61,052 bases of DNA from an uncultured bacterium (GTDB lineage: Bacteria; Vulcanimicrobiota; CADAWZ01), in contig CASEKF010000066.1 of NCBI GenBank assembly GCA_949288455.1, positions 1-61,052 on the forward strand. Reading direction: 5' to 3'. Made by a program: the position numbers and the translations under genes. The notes below the pieces were generated by a model. It saw only the letters and a list, made by a program, of their open reading frames with translations. It did no database searches and had not been told where the DNA came from. Shown here piece by piece: positions 8,437 to 16,750 of the stretch. Each line of letters starts with the position of its first letter. The stretch's first letter is position 1.

Positions 8437-10515
8437 ATGAAAAAAATTATAGCCGGAACCATAGCGGCGGCAGTGGCGGGATTGTTTTTATGTTTTCCCG
8501 CGTCGGTTAACGCGGAGGCAAATTCTGCGTCTAAAGCTAAGGATATAGCTCAAAAAGACAGGATTTACGGTTTAAGAGATTTTTTTTCCGTAAAATGGCT
8601 GAAAGATCCTCAACTTTCTTCTAACGGCAAAAAAATTCTTTTTACTAAAGAAATGCGCAGCGTAGACAAAAACGCTATTTGCAGTTCTATATGCGTCCTT
8701 GATCTTGCGGACGGCTCCGTAAAATCTTTCTCTTCAGATAAGGAACGCGCTCATAGCGCAAGATGGTCTCCCGACGGCAGATATATCGCTTTTATTAAAA
8801 GCGTAGGCGGAGATTCCCAAGTATACGTTATGCCGTCTTCCGGAGGAAAACCAGTCAAAATTACCGATATGGCTTACGGAGCTTCAGGCCCTGTATGGTC
8901 TCCGGATTCCAAAAAGATAATTTTCGCTTCTTCCGTATACGCCGCTCTTAAAACTAACGATGACAACAAGGCAAAAAAGAGCGCGAAAGAGAAAAGCAAG
9001 GTCAAGGCTAGAATTATAAATGAAATACCTTATCAGGTTTTTGATCATTGGCGCGACGATCTTTTCAGTCATTTATTTATTGTAGATATAGACGGTAAAA
9101 ATTTGAGGGATCTAACTCCCGGAAAATTTGACGTTCCTCCTATCGATTTAGGTACAAATTGCGATTATTCTTTCTCCCCGGATGGAAAAGAGATTTGTTT
9201 CGTTTCAAATAAGGACAAGAATCTTGCTTGGAGTACGAATAACGATTTATTCCGTATAAATCTTGAGAATATGTCGATTTCAAAGATTACGGAGAATAAA
9301 GGAAACGACGCGGGATCCGTATATTCTCCAAACGGCAGATATATAGCTTACGTATCTATGGAAAGGCCCGGATTTGAGGCTGATAGGCGCGTTTTAACCG
9401 TTTACGACAGAAAAACTTCCGAGATCAAAAAAATAAGCGATTCGCTTGATAGAAGCATTTTAGGTTACTCTTGGTCTCCCGATGGAAATTCTTTAGTCGG
9501 CTGGGCCGATGACGACGGTTTTACGGCTCTTTATAAAATTTCTATGGACGGAACTTATAAGCGGCTGACTAATAAAATGACATGCGACGGAGCCTTTTTT
9601 TCTAAAGACGGGCAAAGGATTTTCTTTAGAAATCAAAATACCGTAACGCCTCCTTATCTTGTTTCTTGCGATTTAGAAGGCAATGACGTTAAAACCGTAC
9701 TGGATATTAATCCTGAGTTCTCTTCTTTTAAGATGAATAAGGCGGAGCATTTTCATTTTAAAGCGTCGGACGGGGAGACTATTCAAGGTTTTATCGTTCG
9801 TCCTCCCAATTTTAGAAAAGGAAATACATATCCTTTAGTTTATTTAATTCATGGGGGGCCTCAAAGTTCTTGGACAGACGATTTTCATCAAAGATGGAAT
9901 ACTCAGCTTTTCGCTTCTGACGGTTATGTTGTGGCTACGGTTAATTTTAGAGGCAGCACGGGATGGGGACAGAAATTTACCGACGCTATTTCTGGAAATT
10001 GGGGCGGAACGCCTTATCAAGACCTTATGGAAGGCCTTGATTATATTTTAGCTTCTTACGATTTTGTCGATAAAGATAGAATGGCGGCCGTAGGAGCGTC
10101 TTACGGAGGTTATATGGTGAATTGGATTATGGGTCATACCGACAGATTCGCCTGCGCTATTTCGCTATCCGGAGTTTTCAATACGATAAGCGAGTACGGA
10201 ACTACCGAAGAGCTTTGGTTTCCCGAATGGGAAATGGGCGGAACTCCTTATGAAAATAGGGAATTATATGAAAAATGGAATCCGGTGAACTTTGTTTCTA
10301 ATTTTAAAACTCCTTGTCTGGTAATACACGGAGAAGAAGATTATAGAGTTCCCGTGTCCGAGAGCAAACAGCTTTTCACGGCGTTAAGAAGGAACGACGT
10401 TCCTGCGCAGTTTTTATATTTTCCGGACGAGTGCCATTTTATAAGAAAACCGCAGAATATGCAGCTTTGGTATAAAACGATGGACGCATGGTTGAAAAGA
10501 TGGTTAAAAGGTTAG
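8437..10515 (+). CDS. Secreted S9 family peptidase (acylaminoacyl-peptidase type)
   Basis: A 692-aa serine peptidase of the prolyl oligopeptidase clan, exported by a Sec signal peptide (residues 1 to about 26, ending NAEA). Residues 35-400 form a beta-propeller with several PD40/TolB-like repeats (WSPDGRYIAF, WSPDSKKIIF, YSPNGRYIAY). The alpha/beta hydrolase domain follows: YLIHGGPQSSW, the nucleophile Ser555 in VGASYGGYM, the Asp in HGEEDYRVPV and the His in DECHFIRKP. Such enzymes trim short peptides or N-acylated peptides. GGAGG sits a few bases upstream of the ATG, and the gene follows the QueG-like gene by 20 bases. The very end of the window carries a second S9 enzyme (S9A) without a signal peptide. 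Confidence 0.9.
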   Translation: MKKIIAGTIAAAVAGLFLCFPASVNAEANSASKAKDIAQKDRIYGLRDFFSVKWLKDPQLSSNGKKILFTKEMRSVDKNAICSSICVLDLADGSVKSFSSDKERAHSARWSPDGRYIAFIKSVGGDSQVYVMPSSGGKPVKITDMAYGASGPVWSPDSKKIIFASSVYAALKTNDDNKAKKSAKEKSKVKARIINEIPYQVFDHWRDDLFSHLFIVDIDGKNLRDLTPGKFDVPPIDLGTNCDYSFSPDGKEICFVSNKDKNLAWSTNNDLFRINLENMSISKITENKGNDAGSVYSPNGRYIAYVSMERPGFEADRRVLTVYDRKTSEIKKISDSLDRSILGYSWSPDGNSLVGWADDDGFTALYKISMDGTYKRLTNKMTCDGAFFSKDGQRIFFRNQNTVTPPYLVSCDLEGNDVKTVLDINPEFSSFKMNKAEHFHFKASDGETIQGFIVRPPNFRKGNTYPLVYLIHGGPQSSWTDDFHQRWNTQLFASDGYVVATVNFRGSTGWGQKFTDAISGNWGGTPYQDLMEGLDYILASYDFVDKDRMAAVGASYGGYMVNWIMGHTDRFACAISLSGVFNTISEYGTTEELWFPEWEMGGTPYENRELYEKWNPVNFVSNFKTPCLVIHGEEDYRVPVSESKQLFTALRRNDVPAQFLYFPDECHFIRKPQNMQLWYKTMDAWLKRWLKG

Positions 10516-10578
10516 ATTTATATGACGTAAAAGCGTTATAATATTTTGCTGTCTTGGAAATTTTTAACATAATTTTAA

Positions 10579-10607
10579 TTGAAAAACGACTTGTTCTATG
10601 TTATATT
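10579..10607 (+). promoter_or_regulatory. Sigma-70-type promoter of the glycine-zipper gene
   Basis: TTGAAA at 10579-10584 and TATATT at 10602-10607 are separated by exactly 17 bases. They lie about 50 bases before the start codon at 10658. Confidence 0.6.
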
Positions 10608-10657
10608 AAAGATGCGACGTTTTATTGATTTTTTACTGATAGGAGTTAAAATATACT

Positions 10658-11014
10658 ATGTTTGTTGGAATGAATTTCGGTTGTTATCCAGGCGGTTTTG
10701 CTTCGCCAATAATGCCTCCTCCTTTGGGGTTGCCTATGTACGGCGGTATCCCTTCGATTGGCTTTCCTTATATGCACGGATGCGGTAATATTGCCGGCGG
10801 GCTTTTAGGAGCTAATCTTGGAGGCTATACCGGAAGTATGATAGGCGGAGGAATAGGAGCTTCTTTAGGCAATATGCTCGGTCACAGCGTAGGAGGTTGG
10901 GGCGGAGCCGCTTTAGGCACGGCTCTCGGAGCCTTTACGGGCGGTTTGATTGGCGGCGGAGTTGGCAGTCATATCGGCTGGGATCTCGGATATAATATGG
11001 GAAGAATTTTTTAA
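10658..11014 (+). CDS. Glycine-zipper small protein
   Basis: A 118-aa protein with no recognised family name. The first 45 residues are rich in Pro, Met, Gly and aromatics. From about residue 46 to the end it is a dense series of GxxxG and GG-small-residue motifs (GGLLGANLGGYTG, MIGGGIGASLGN, GALGTALGAFTGG, LIGGGVGSHIG), the pattern of glycine-zipper membrane or pore-forming segments and of many class II bacteriocin-like peptides. There is no classical signal peptide. It has its own promoter, AGGAG at 10641-10645, and a strong hairpin after the stop, so it is a free-standing transcription unit. It could be a membrane-embedded structural protein or a secreted peptide precursor; the sequence does not decide. 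Confidence 0.65.
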   Translation: MFVGMNFGCYPGGFASPIMPPPLGLPMYGGIPSIGFPYMHGCGNIAGGLLGANLGGYTGSMIGGGIGASLGNMLGHSVGGWGGAALGTALGAFTGGLIGGGVGSHIGWDLGYNMGRIF

Positions 11015-11025
11015 ACTGTTTTAGC

Positions 11026-11060
11026 AATTAGTCCCTCGACTTAAAGGCGAGGGACTAATT
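11026..11060 (+). terminator. Hairpin after the glycine-zipper gene
   Basis: A perfect 13-bp inverted repeat (AATTAGTCCCTCG / CGAGGGACTAATT) with a 9-base loop lies 12 bases after the stop. There is no pure T-run, so it may act as a terminator or mRNA stabiliser. Confidence 0.6.
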
Positions 11061-11163
11061 ATGTCTTGGGTTTGGCAAGCGCGGAAGTAAGCTCCGGCTT
11101 TTTTGTGGGGATAAAGCTTATTATAAGACCGAAATTTACTAGTTTGTTTATAATTTTAGCGTT

Positions 11164-11191
11164 GAGCGCATATTAAATATGCGCTCTTTTT
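11164..11191 (+). terminator. Terminator between convergent genes
   Basis: A 10-bp stem (GAGCGCATAT / ATATGCGCTC) with a 3-base loop is followed by TTTTT on the plus strand. It lies just before the end of the minus-strand gene at 11195 and separates the two convergent units. Confidence 0.75.
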
Positions 11192-11194
11192 AAT

Positions 11195-12475
11195 TTAATT
11201 ATAAGAGTTGATTAATAAATCTTTTAAGCGATCAGACGTTACGACATAAAATCTTACCGGGCCGTTACAGCCGCAAGGAAGAGTATATATATATCGTTTA
11301 GTTATAGACTGTCCTTGCTCAAGTTTTATATTATCGAAGATCCATGCGTCATGCATTCCCTGCGACGACAGAAGCGGTTTGTCCGCAAAGATAATGTCCG
11401 ACTCTTTTATTTTTTTCTCTTTAGATAGTTCTTTTAATATAACGAGAGATCTGCCTCCTGCCGCAGCCGCTATAAGAGAGGCGTTTTCTTCGGTTTTCAA
11501 GTCGTTAATTATTTTTAAATTTAATAGATAGCAGACTCCGAAATTACCGGAATTTTTTTGAAAATAGAGATCTTTTTCTTTTAAACTTTCATAATATTCG
11601 CCCGGATTCGAGAAAGAATATATTCCGCTGGAAGCGCTGCTTATTTCGCTGTATGATACTTCCGAAAGTCTGTATGTAAAATCGGCTTTTAAAGATATAT
11701 AGTCGAACAGACCTCTGATTCTGCTTGAGTTTTCGGTTTTTGACACAGGATCTTCAGCCATTTTTAAGTTTAATATATCTAAGCAGCGGCTGTCTTCAGG
11801 ATTTGCCACCGCACATACGGCAGTTCTTAAAGCCGCGTTTTCTCCGTTCTCATATTCGGCTTTCAAATCGGTCATACTGCTCAAAGTCGCGCCGTTTTTA
11901 AAAGAGTATGATAGAGTAAAAGTTTCCTTAGGTTTAAGTATTTTAGCATATTGTTTTTTATTTGAGCTGTTAAGCCATCTTATAAAAGCGTTTCTGCCTG
12001 CTATAGCCGGATCCGAAGAGATAGTCTCTTCAGAATACTTTATCTTGCCGTTTTCTTTTATTTCGCAGTTCGACGATTTTTTTATATGAAGATAGACGTT
12101 TTTTTCCGATTCGTTTATCATTATAAAATTTAAGAACGCGTCGTAACCTAAATTATTTTGATGATGCAGTAAAATTCTGAAATTGCCTTTTGCGATACAT
12201 CTGAATAAAAGCGCCGGAAGCTTTTCTTTCGTTAATGTTTCCGGAGAATTGCTGAACAGAAGAACTCCGTAAGGTTCTGTTTTTTCCAACGGTTTATCCG
12301 GCATTATTTGTCTGCCGTATTTAGGTTTGACTTTAACTGAAGAGCCTTTAGACGTCCAGAAGAAATACGACGGTTTTGAATTTCTGATATATATGGTCAT
12401 TACGCCGGAGAAAGCTAGAATTATAATAAGAATAAAAATGCCGGCGAGATATATGATTAAATTTCTATACTTCAT
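11195..12475 (-). CDS. Membrane-anchored extracytoplasmic protein of unknown function
   Basis: A 426-aa protein with one N-terminal membrane segment (about residues 7-29, LIIYLAGIFILIIILAFSGV) and a large, mostly beta-rich domain predicted outside the membrane. Two features stand out near the end: the Cys pair in LPCGCNGPVRFYV and the run FADKPLLSSQGMHDAWIF. I do not recognise the family and see no enzymatic motif. It lies downstream of and in the same direction as the C39-like peptidase, but a terminator at 12561-12606 separates them, so it is probably transcribed alone. Confidence 0.6.
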   Translation of the reverse strand: MKYRNLIIYLAGIFILIIILAFSGVMTIYIRNSKPSYFFWTSKGSSVKVKPKYGRQIMPDKPLEKTEPYGVLLFSNSPETLTKEKLPALLFRCIAKGNFRILLHHQNNLGYDAFLNFIMINESEKNVYLHIKKSSNCEIKENGKIKYSEETISSDPAIAGRNAFIRWLNSSNKKQYAKILKPKETFTLSYSFKNGATLSSMTDLKAEYENGENAALRTAVCAVANPEDSRCLDILNLKMAEDPVSKTENSSRIRGLFDYISLKADFTYRLSEVSYSEISSASSGIYSFSNPGEYYESLKEKDLYFQKNSGNFGVCYLLNLKIINDLKTEENASLIAAAAGGRSLVILKELSKEKKIKESDIIFADKPLLSSQGMHDAWIFDNIKLEQGQSITKRYIYTLPCGCNGPVRFYVVTSDRLKDLLINSYN

Positions 12476-12560
12476 GCAAGAGTCTCCGTGTAGATTTACC
12501 TTAAGACTTTTTATTTGCTTAGAATAAAGATCCGCCGTCTTTATCTTGAACTTTTACATA

Positions 12561-12606
12561 ATAAAACGCCCCGATCGTCAAGATTTAACTTAAATCGACT
12601 GGGGCG
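12561..12606 (-). terminator. Terminator of the C39-like peptidase gene (minus strand)
   Basis: Outer stem CGCCCC/GGGGCG (12567-12572 with 12601-12606) encloses an inner 7-bp dyad GATTTAA/TTAAATC. On the minus strand it is followed by TTTTAT. It lies about 65 bases past the stop at 12670. Confidence 0.75.
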
Positions 12607-12669
12607 CTAGTAATTTGCTACATCGAATCAATTTTATTCGTCGTACGTCACAAAAAATTTGCGGCGGTA

Positions 12670-13398
12670 TTAAAAGCCTTTCATTTGGCTGAGCATCATA
12701 TAAGGATTAAAATTATTAGGAGTCATAGTCGGAGGAAGCGGAGCTTGTTTTGTTCCATAAAATATAAAGTTTCCGTCCGGATGTGACGGAGCGTTATTCA
12801 TAGCGTTTTTCGTAGTAGTTTTCATGGTTCCGGTAGCGGGATCCGCATAATGAACCGTATCTCCTTCTATTTTAGTAATCGTGACGATGTGACCTCTTCC
12901 GGAAGGAGAAAACTCCGGACCGTTTAAGCCGACTATGGCGGGAATACCTTCGTTATTAACTTTTTGTTCAAGCAACGCCCAGCAGTTTTTATTTATTACT
13001 CCGCCGTCTCTCCATGTGACATTGGCGGAAGCGGATTCTTTATTTAAAGCTTCAAGCAGCCCAAATCCATATTTTTCGTTTATATCGGAGTCGGTTAGAG
13101 ATTTCCCGGTAAGAGAATTGATACACATAGCCACTGAAGTTTGACCGCATGATATCCCGTTATTTTGAGCCAGCGGCTTGACCATTGAAGCGGCGGAAGA
13201 AGCGGAAGGAAAAACGTTCTGCAGCGAATTGCCGGGGCCTGATTCAAGATTCGCTTTATATTTCATTAAGTCTTGGAAATTAAGCGGAGTAGAAGACATC
13301 TCCGGTTGAGGAACGCAATTCATTTGAGGAGGTCTATTGACCATTGATTCTATTTGTTTTATTCTGCTTTGAATAGCATTAATACCGTCGATACTCAT
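12670..13398 (-). CDS. C39-like cysteine peptidase with a short N-terminal helix
   Basis: A 242-aa protein. Residues 75-215 match the papain-like C39-type fold: a glutamine-containing lead-in and the catalytic Cys in NGISCGQTSVAMCI, a His in GRGHIVTITKI, and an Asp in HYADPATG. The first 20 residues (IDGINAIQSRIKQIESMV) resemble the short helical start seen on some bacterial lytic transglycosylases and secreted effectors that lack a cleavable signal. Residues 22-75 are Pro/Ser/Asn-rich linker. No signal peptide is seen, so export would need a non-Sec route, or the protein stays inside. Substrate is unknown. A GGAGG-like site precedes the start. Confidence 0.7.
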   Translation of the reverse strand: MSIDGINAIQSRIKQIESMVNRPPQMNCVPQPEMSSTPLNFQDLMKYKANLESGPGNSLQNVFPSASSAASMVKPLAQNNGISCGQTSVAMCINSLTGKSLTDSDINEKYGFGLLEALNKESASANVTWRDGGVINKNCWALLEQKVNNEGIPAIVGLNGPEFSPSGRGHIVTITKIEGDTVHYADPATGTMKTTTKNAMNNAPSHPDGNFIFYGTKQAPLPPTMTPNNFNPYMMLSQMKGF

Positions 13399-13550
13399 AA
13401 ATTTGCCTCCATTTTTTATCTTACTTATATTTTACTCTAAATAGAAGGCGATGTCTATAAGAGTTTAAAATTGTTACAATAAATTAACAAAACTTTTTTA
13501 ATCATTAAACGTAGATTTTTATATGAAAGAGCTGAATTTTGCTTTTTAGT

Positions 13551-14078
13551 TTATTTTGGAGTCACTACTTTTACTTTAATATGCCTAGTTCCCCATTGCA
13601 TGCATTGTCCATAAGTTGGCATCCATATGTCTATCGTTTTGCCTTGGATAGCTCCTCCGGTATCAAGAGCCGTTCCCCATCCGTAGCCGGGGATATATAT
13701 TTTTGAGCCGTAAGGTATAACTTTGGGATCTACGGCGATAACTCCTACTCTTGTATGGACTCCTCTGGAAGTCAGGCCTCTGAGACAATAAGCATGAGCT
13801 TTAACGGTGATTTCTTTTGCGTTAGATAAATTTGTCGGGGGAGTCTGGTATTTGTGCAAATCTCTTTTTTTCCTCATTTCAAGAAGATTTCTGTCTGCTT
13901 TTTGCGTCTGTTTCGTTTGAACGGCCGATTTTGGATTAGGTTTTACCGAGCTTTGTATCGAAACCGGTTTTGAATCATATTCTGAAAAAATTACGGTAGT
14001 TTGATCCGTAGCATGCAGAAATTGAGGAATTAGCAAAAAGAGCGTAAAAATTGCGAATATTTGTATAAAACGTGTCAT
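13551..14078 (-). CDS. Secreted 3D-domain protein
   Basis: A 175-aa exported protein. A signal peptide (MTRFIQIFAIFTLFLLIPQF, ending about LHA) leads into a Lys/Gln-rich linker. A C-terminal 3D domain then follows (about 85-175), named for three conserved Asp residues: VIAVDPKVIPYGSKIYIPGYG, ALDTGGAI and KTIDIWM. The fold is the double-psi beta-barrel found in MltA-type lytic transglycosylases and in secreted Firmicutes proteins such as YocH, so a role in cell-wall remodelling is likely. I place the start at 14078 because GGAGG is a few bases upstream; the longer frame beginning at 14105 uses a TTG with no site. It has its own upstream region shared with the divergent FHA gene. Confidence 0.85.
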   Translation of the reverse strand: MTRFIQIFAIFTLFLLIPQFLHATDQTTVIFSEYDSKPVSIQSSVKPNPKSAVQTKQTQKADRNLLEMRKKRDLHKYQTPPTNLSNAKEITVKAHAYCLRGLTSRGVHTRVGVIAVDPKVIPYGSKIYIPGYGWGTALDTGGAIQGKTIDIWMPTYGQCMQWGTRHIKVKVVTPK

Positions 14079-14392
14079 TAATCCTCCGTATATCATTATG
14101 AACAACTACTAAAAAATCATTCGGTAGAGTTAAGTTCAGATTTAGCGCGATATTCTCAATAGTAAATGAATTCTCAATAGAACGCTTTTTCCCTCTTTTT
14201 CGAGTTCATGCGTTCGTTTTGAGCTATTTAATATATCTTTTTAAGGTCTATTTTTACATGTTTTTAATACTTCGTTTTAAAGGATTTTCTGTTATTTCTG
14301 TTTAAAATTTATTGGCATAGAAGTCGTTTTAACTATACCGCGTTTATATTGAGACTGCAATTAGAATTTGATAGACGGAGAATCTAAAAGTT
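14079..14392. promoter_or_regulatory. Divergent intergenic region with direct repeats and a candidate promoter
   Basis: A gap of 314 bases between the 3D-protein gene (minus) and the FHA gene (plus). It contains an 11-base direct repeat ATTCTCAATAG at 14152-14162 and 14170-14180, which could be a regulator site. A candidate plus-strand promoter is TTGGCA at 14312-14317, 16 bases, and TATACC at 14334-14339, placed about 55 bases before the FHA start. No gene is seen. Confidence 0.4.
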
Positions 14393-14683
14393 ATGAAAGT
14401 TAACATAGAAGTATTGAGCGGTCCTACCGACGGAGAGTCGTTTTCTTTCAGAAATTCCTTCGATATAGGAAGAGACTCTTCTTCCGGATTGGTATTATCT
14501 TTAGATAAATTTATATCTCGTCATCATGCAAAAATTTTGATTTCCGGGAATGAGTGCGAGATTGAGGACTTAAACAGCACTAACGGAACCTTTATAGACA
14601 ATAAGCGTCTTTCCGGAAGGTCAGCTCTTTCAAACGGAGAAATTTTCAGGGTCGGACGAACTTGGCTGCAGATAGCATGGTAG
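14393..14683 (+). CDS. FHA-domain protein
   Basis: A 96-aa protein consisting of a single forkhead-associated domain, which binds phosphothreonine. The key residues are present: Gly26-Arg27 in FDIGRD, Ser42 and His45 in ISRHHAKI, and Asn-Gly in LNSTNGTFID. There is no membrane segment and no second domain, so it should be a free phosphopeptide adaptor in the cytoplasm. The next gene in the same direction, 58 bases on, encodes a Ser/Thr kinase. This is the classic pairing, in which the FHA protein reads the kinase's product. GGAG lies about 12 bases before the ATG. Confidence 0.92.
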   Translation: MKVNIEVLSGPTDGESFSFRNSFDIGRDSSSGLVLSLDKFISRHHAKILISGNECEIEDLNSTNGTFIDNKRLSGRSALSNGEIFRVGRTWLQIAW

Positions 14684-14741
14684 TATTTTGAACGTTTGCC
14701 TGCGTTAAATATTTATATCTTAATTTTGAGGAGGAACGCGT

Positions 14742-16724
14742 ATGATTAGCGCAACGATAGGGCGTTATCACATTGTTGAAGAGTTAGGCAGAGGCGGCAT
14801 GGGTATCGTCTATAAAGGACATGACCCTGTCTTAGAACGTCCTGTCGCCATAAAGATCTTATCACAGCAGCTAGTTCAAAATTCGGAAGCTAAAGATAGA
14901 TTTATAAGGGAAGCGCAGGCCGCCGCAAGACTCAATCATCCGAATATAGCCGGAATTTACGATATTAACGAGCATGAGGGAATATATTATATAGTTTTTG
15001 AGTTTATATCCGGGAAAAGTCTCGATAAAGTCCTTAAAGAGAGGGGATCTTACGCTTACGCCGACGCTTTGAAGCTGTTTGTCCCCGCTTGCAGGGCTTT
15101 AGGCTACGCGCATGAGCATGGGATAGTTCATAGGGACGTAAAGCCCGCAAATATAATGGTGACCGATGACAACCAGGTAAAAGTTTCCGATTTTGGAATA
15201 GCGTGGGTAGAAGCTTCCAATACGATTACTCAGCCCGGAGAGATAATAGGTTCTTTTTTCTATTTTTCTCCTGAACAGGCCAGAGGAGAAAAGGTAGATC
15301 GCAGAGCGGATATATATTCTTTAGGAATAGTCCTTTATGAAATGTTGACCGGCAGAATGCCTTTCGTCGCCGATAATCCCGCCGCTCTTATTCAGATGCA
15401 TTTAACGGCTGAGCCGGATCCTCCGACGATGTATAACAGGGCTCTTCCTAGGAAAATTGAAGAAGCCGTATTGAAGGCTATGCGCAAGGATCCTTCCGAT
15501 AGATTTCAAAACGTAAAAGAGTTTATAGAAGCTTTAGCTACTCAGGAAGAAGCTTCCGAGGACTTGTTCAAGACTTCCATTTCTCCTACTGAAGCTTCGC
15601 TTCATAACGTTCTCGGCAATAATTATTACAAGCAGGGAAAACTTGACTTGGCTATTTTGGAATGGGAGAAGGCGACGGTTTTAGATCCTTACAACGCTCT
15701 TACTCACAATAACCTTGGAACGGCTTACGATGGTCTTGGTAAATTAGATAACGCCGTAACGGAATACGGAAAAGCGGTAGATCTTAATCCTAATAACTTC
15801 GTAGCCCATTATAATTTAGGTTCCGCTCATTACAGAAATAACAATTTGCCGGATGCTATTGAAGAATACAAGAAAGTGACGGTTTTAAATCCTAAATTCG
15901 CTCCGGCGTATTATAATTTGGGCAACGCTTTGTATAAACAGGGTAAAATAGACGAAGCTATTGAAGAGTGGCAGAAAGCTTTGATTATTAATCCTCAATT
16001 CGCGGAGGTTCATTATAATCTTGGCAACGCTTACAATAAAAAAGGCAGAAAAGAAGAAGCTCAGTCCTATTGGGAAAAAGCGCTTGAAATTGATCCTCAG
16101 TTTGCCGTGGCTACTTACAACATGGCTAATAGAGAGATGGAAAACGGAAATACCGAGAAAGCCGTCGAGATGCTTCATAAAGTATTGGAATTAAATCCTG
16201 ATTTTGCGGAAGCTCACTATAATCTTGGCAATTATCATTATTCCATAGGACAGCTGGAACAGGCGATTGAATGTTGGGAAAAGTCAGTTAAGAAAAAATA
16301 TGGGTTCTGGAAAGCTCATTATAATCTTGGCAATTCATATTATCAGACTCAAAATTATGACGAGGCTATATCTCAATGGCAAAAAACTATTCAGTTCAAA
16401 GAAAGTTATTGGCAGGCGCATTGGAATATTGCGAATACGTATTATTACGACAAGTCTCTTGCCGAGCCTGCCATAGCGGAATGGCAGGAAGTAACCAGAT
16501 TAAAGCCTAATCATTGGCAGTCTTTTTATAATTTGGGAGAAGCTTATCTTAACGAAGGTAAAATAGAGCTAGCAATACTTGAATGGGATAAAGTCGTTTC
16601 TTTAAATCCTAAATTCTGGCATGTATTTCATAATTTAGGAACGTTGTTTTACAAGCAGGGAAAACTAGAGCAGGCTATGGCTTATTGGACTAAGGCGGTC
16701 GCGCTTATGTTATTTTCTTTTTAA
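14742..16724 (+). CDS. Soluble Ser/Thr protein kinase with a TPR array
   Basis: A 660-aa eukaryotic-like (Hanks-type) kinase. The kinase domain spans about 8-270: the glycine loop GRGGMGIVY, Lys38 in VAIKIL, HRDVKPAN with Asp132, DFG at 150-152, and SPEQARGE in the activation segment. All catalytic residues are present. From about 288 to 657 there are around eleven TPRs of the AHYNLGNAYYKQG / AIEEWQKALxLNP type, with an unusual recurring Trp in the second helix. There is no membrane segment or PASTA domain, so unlike PknB/PrkC it is cytosolic and probably senses through protein partners. GAGGAGG precedes the start. It lies between an FHA gene and an HATPase regulator gene 26 bases downstream, probably one operon. 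Confidence 0.95.
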   Translation: MISATIGRYHIVEELGRGGMGIVYKGHDPVLERPVAIKILSQQLVQNSEAKDRFIREAQAAARLNHPNIAGIYDINEHEGIYYIVFEFISGKSLDKVLKERGSYAYADALKLFVPACRALGYAHEHGIVHRDVKPANIMVTDDNQVKVSDFGIAWVEASNTITQPGEIIGSFFYFSPEQARGEKVDRRADIYSLGIVLYEMLTGRMPFVADNPAALIQMHLTAEPDPPTMYNRALPRKIEEAVLKAMRKDPSDRFQNVKEFIEALATQEEASEDLFKTSISPTEASLHNVLGNNYYKQGKLDLAILEWEKATVLDPYNALTHNNLGTAYDGLGKLDNAVTEYGKAVDLNPNNFVAHYNLGSAHYRNNNLPDAIEEYKKVTVLNPKFAPAYYNLGNALYKQGKIDEAIEEWQKALIINPQFAEVHYNLGNAYNKKGRKEEAQSYWEKALEIDPQFAVATYNMANREMENGNTEKAVEMLHKVLELNPDFAEAHYNLGNYHYSIGQLEQAIECWEKSVKKKYGFWKAHYNLGNSYYQTQNYDEAISQWQKTIQFKESYWQAHWNIANTYYYDKSLAEPAIAEWQEVTRLKPNHWQSFYNLGEAYLNEGKIELAILEWDKVVSLNPKFWHVFHNLGTLFYKQGKLEQAMAYWTKAVALMLFSF

Positions 16725-16750
16725 TTTTCGGGCGGTATTTAGAGGTTTTT

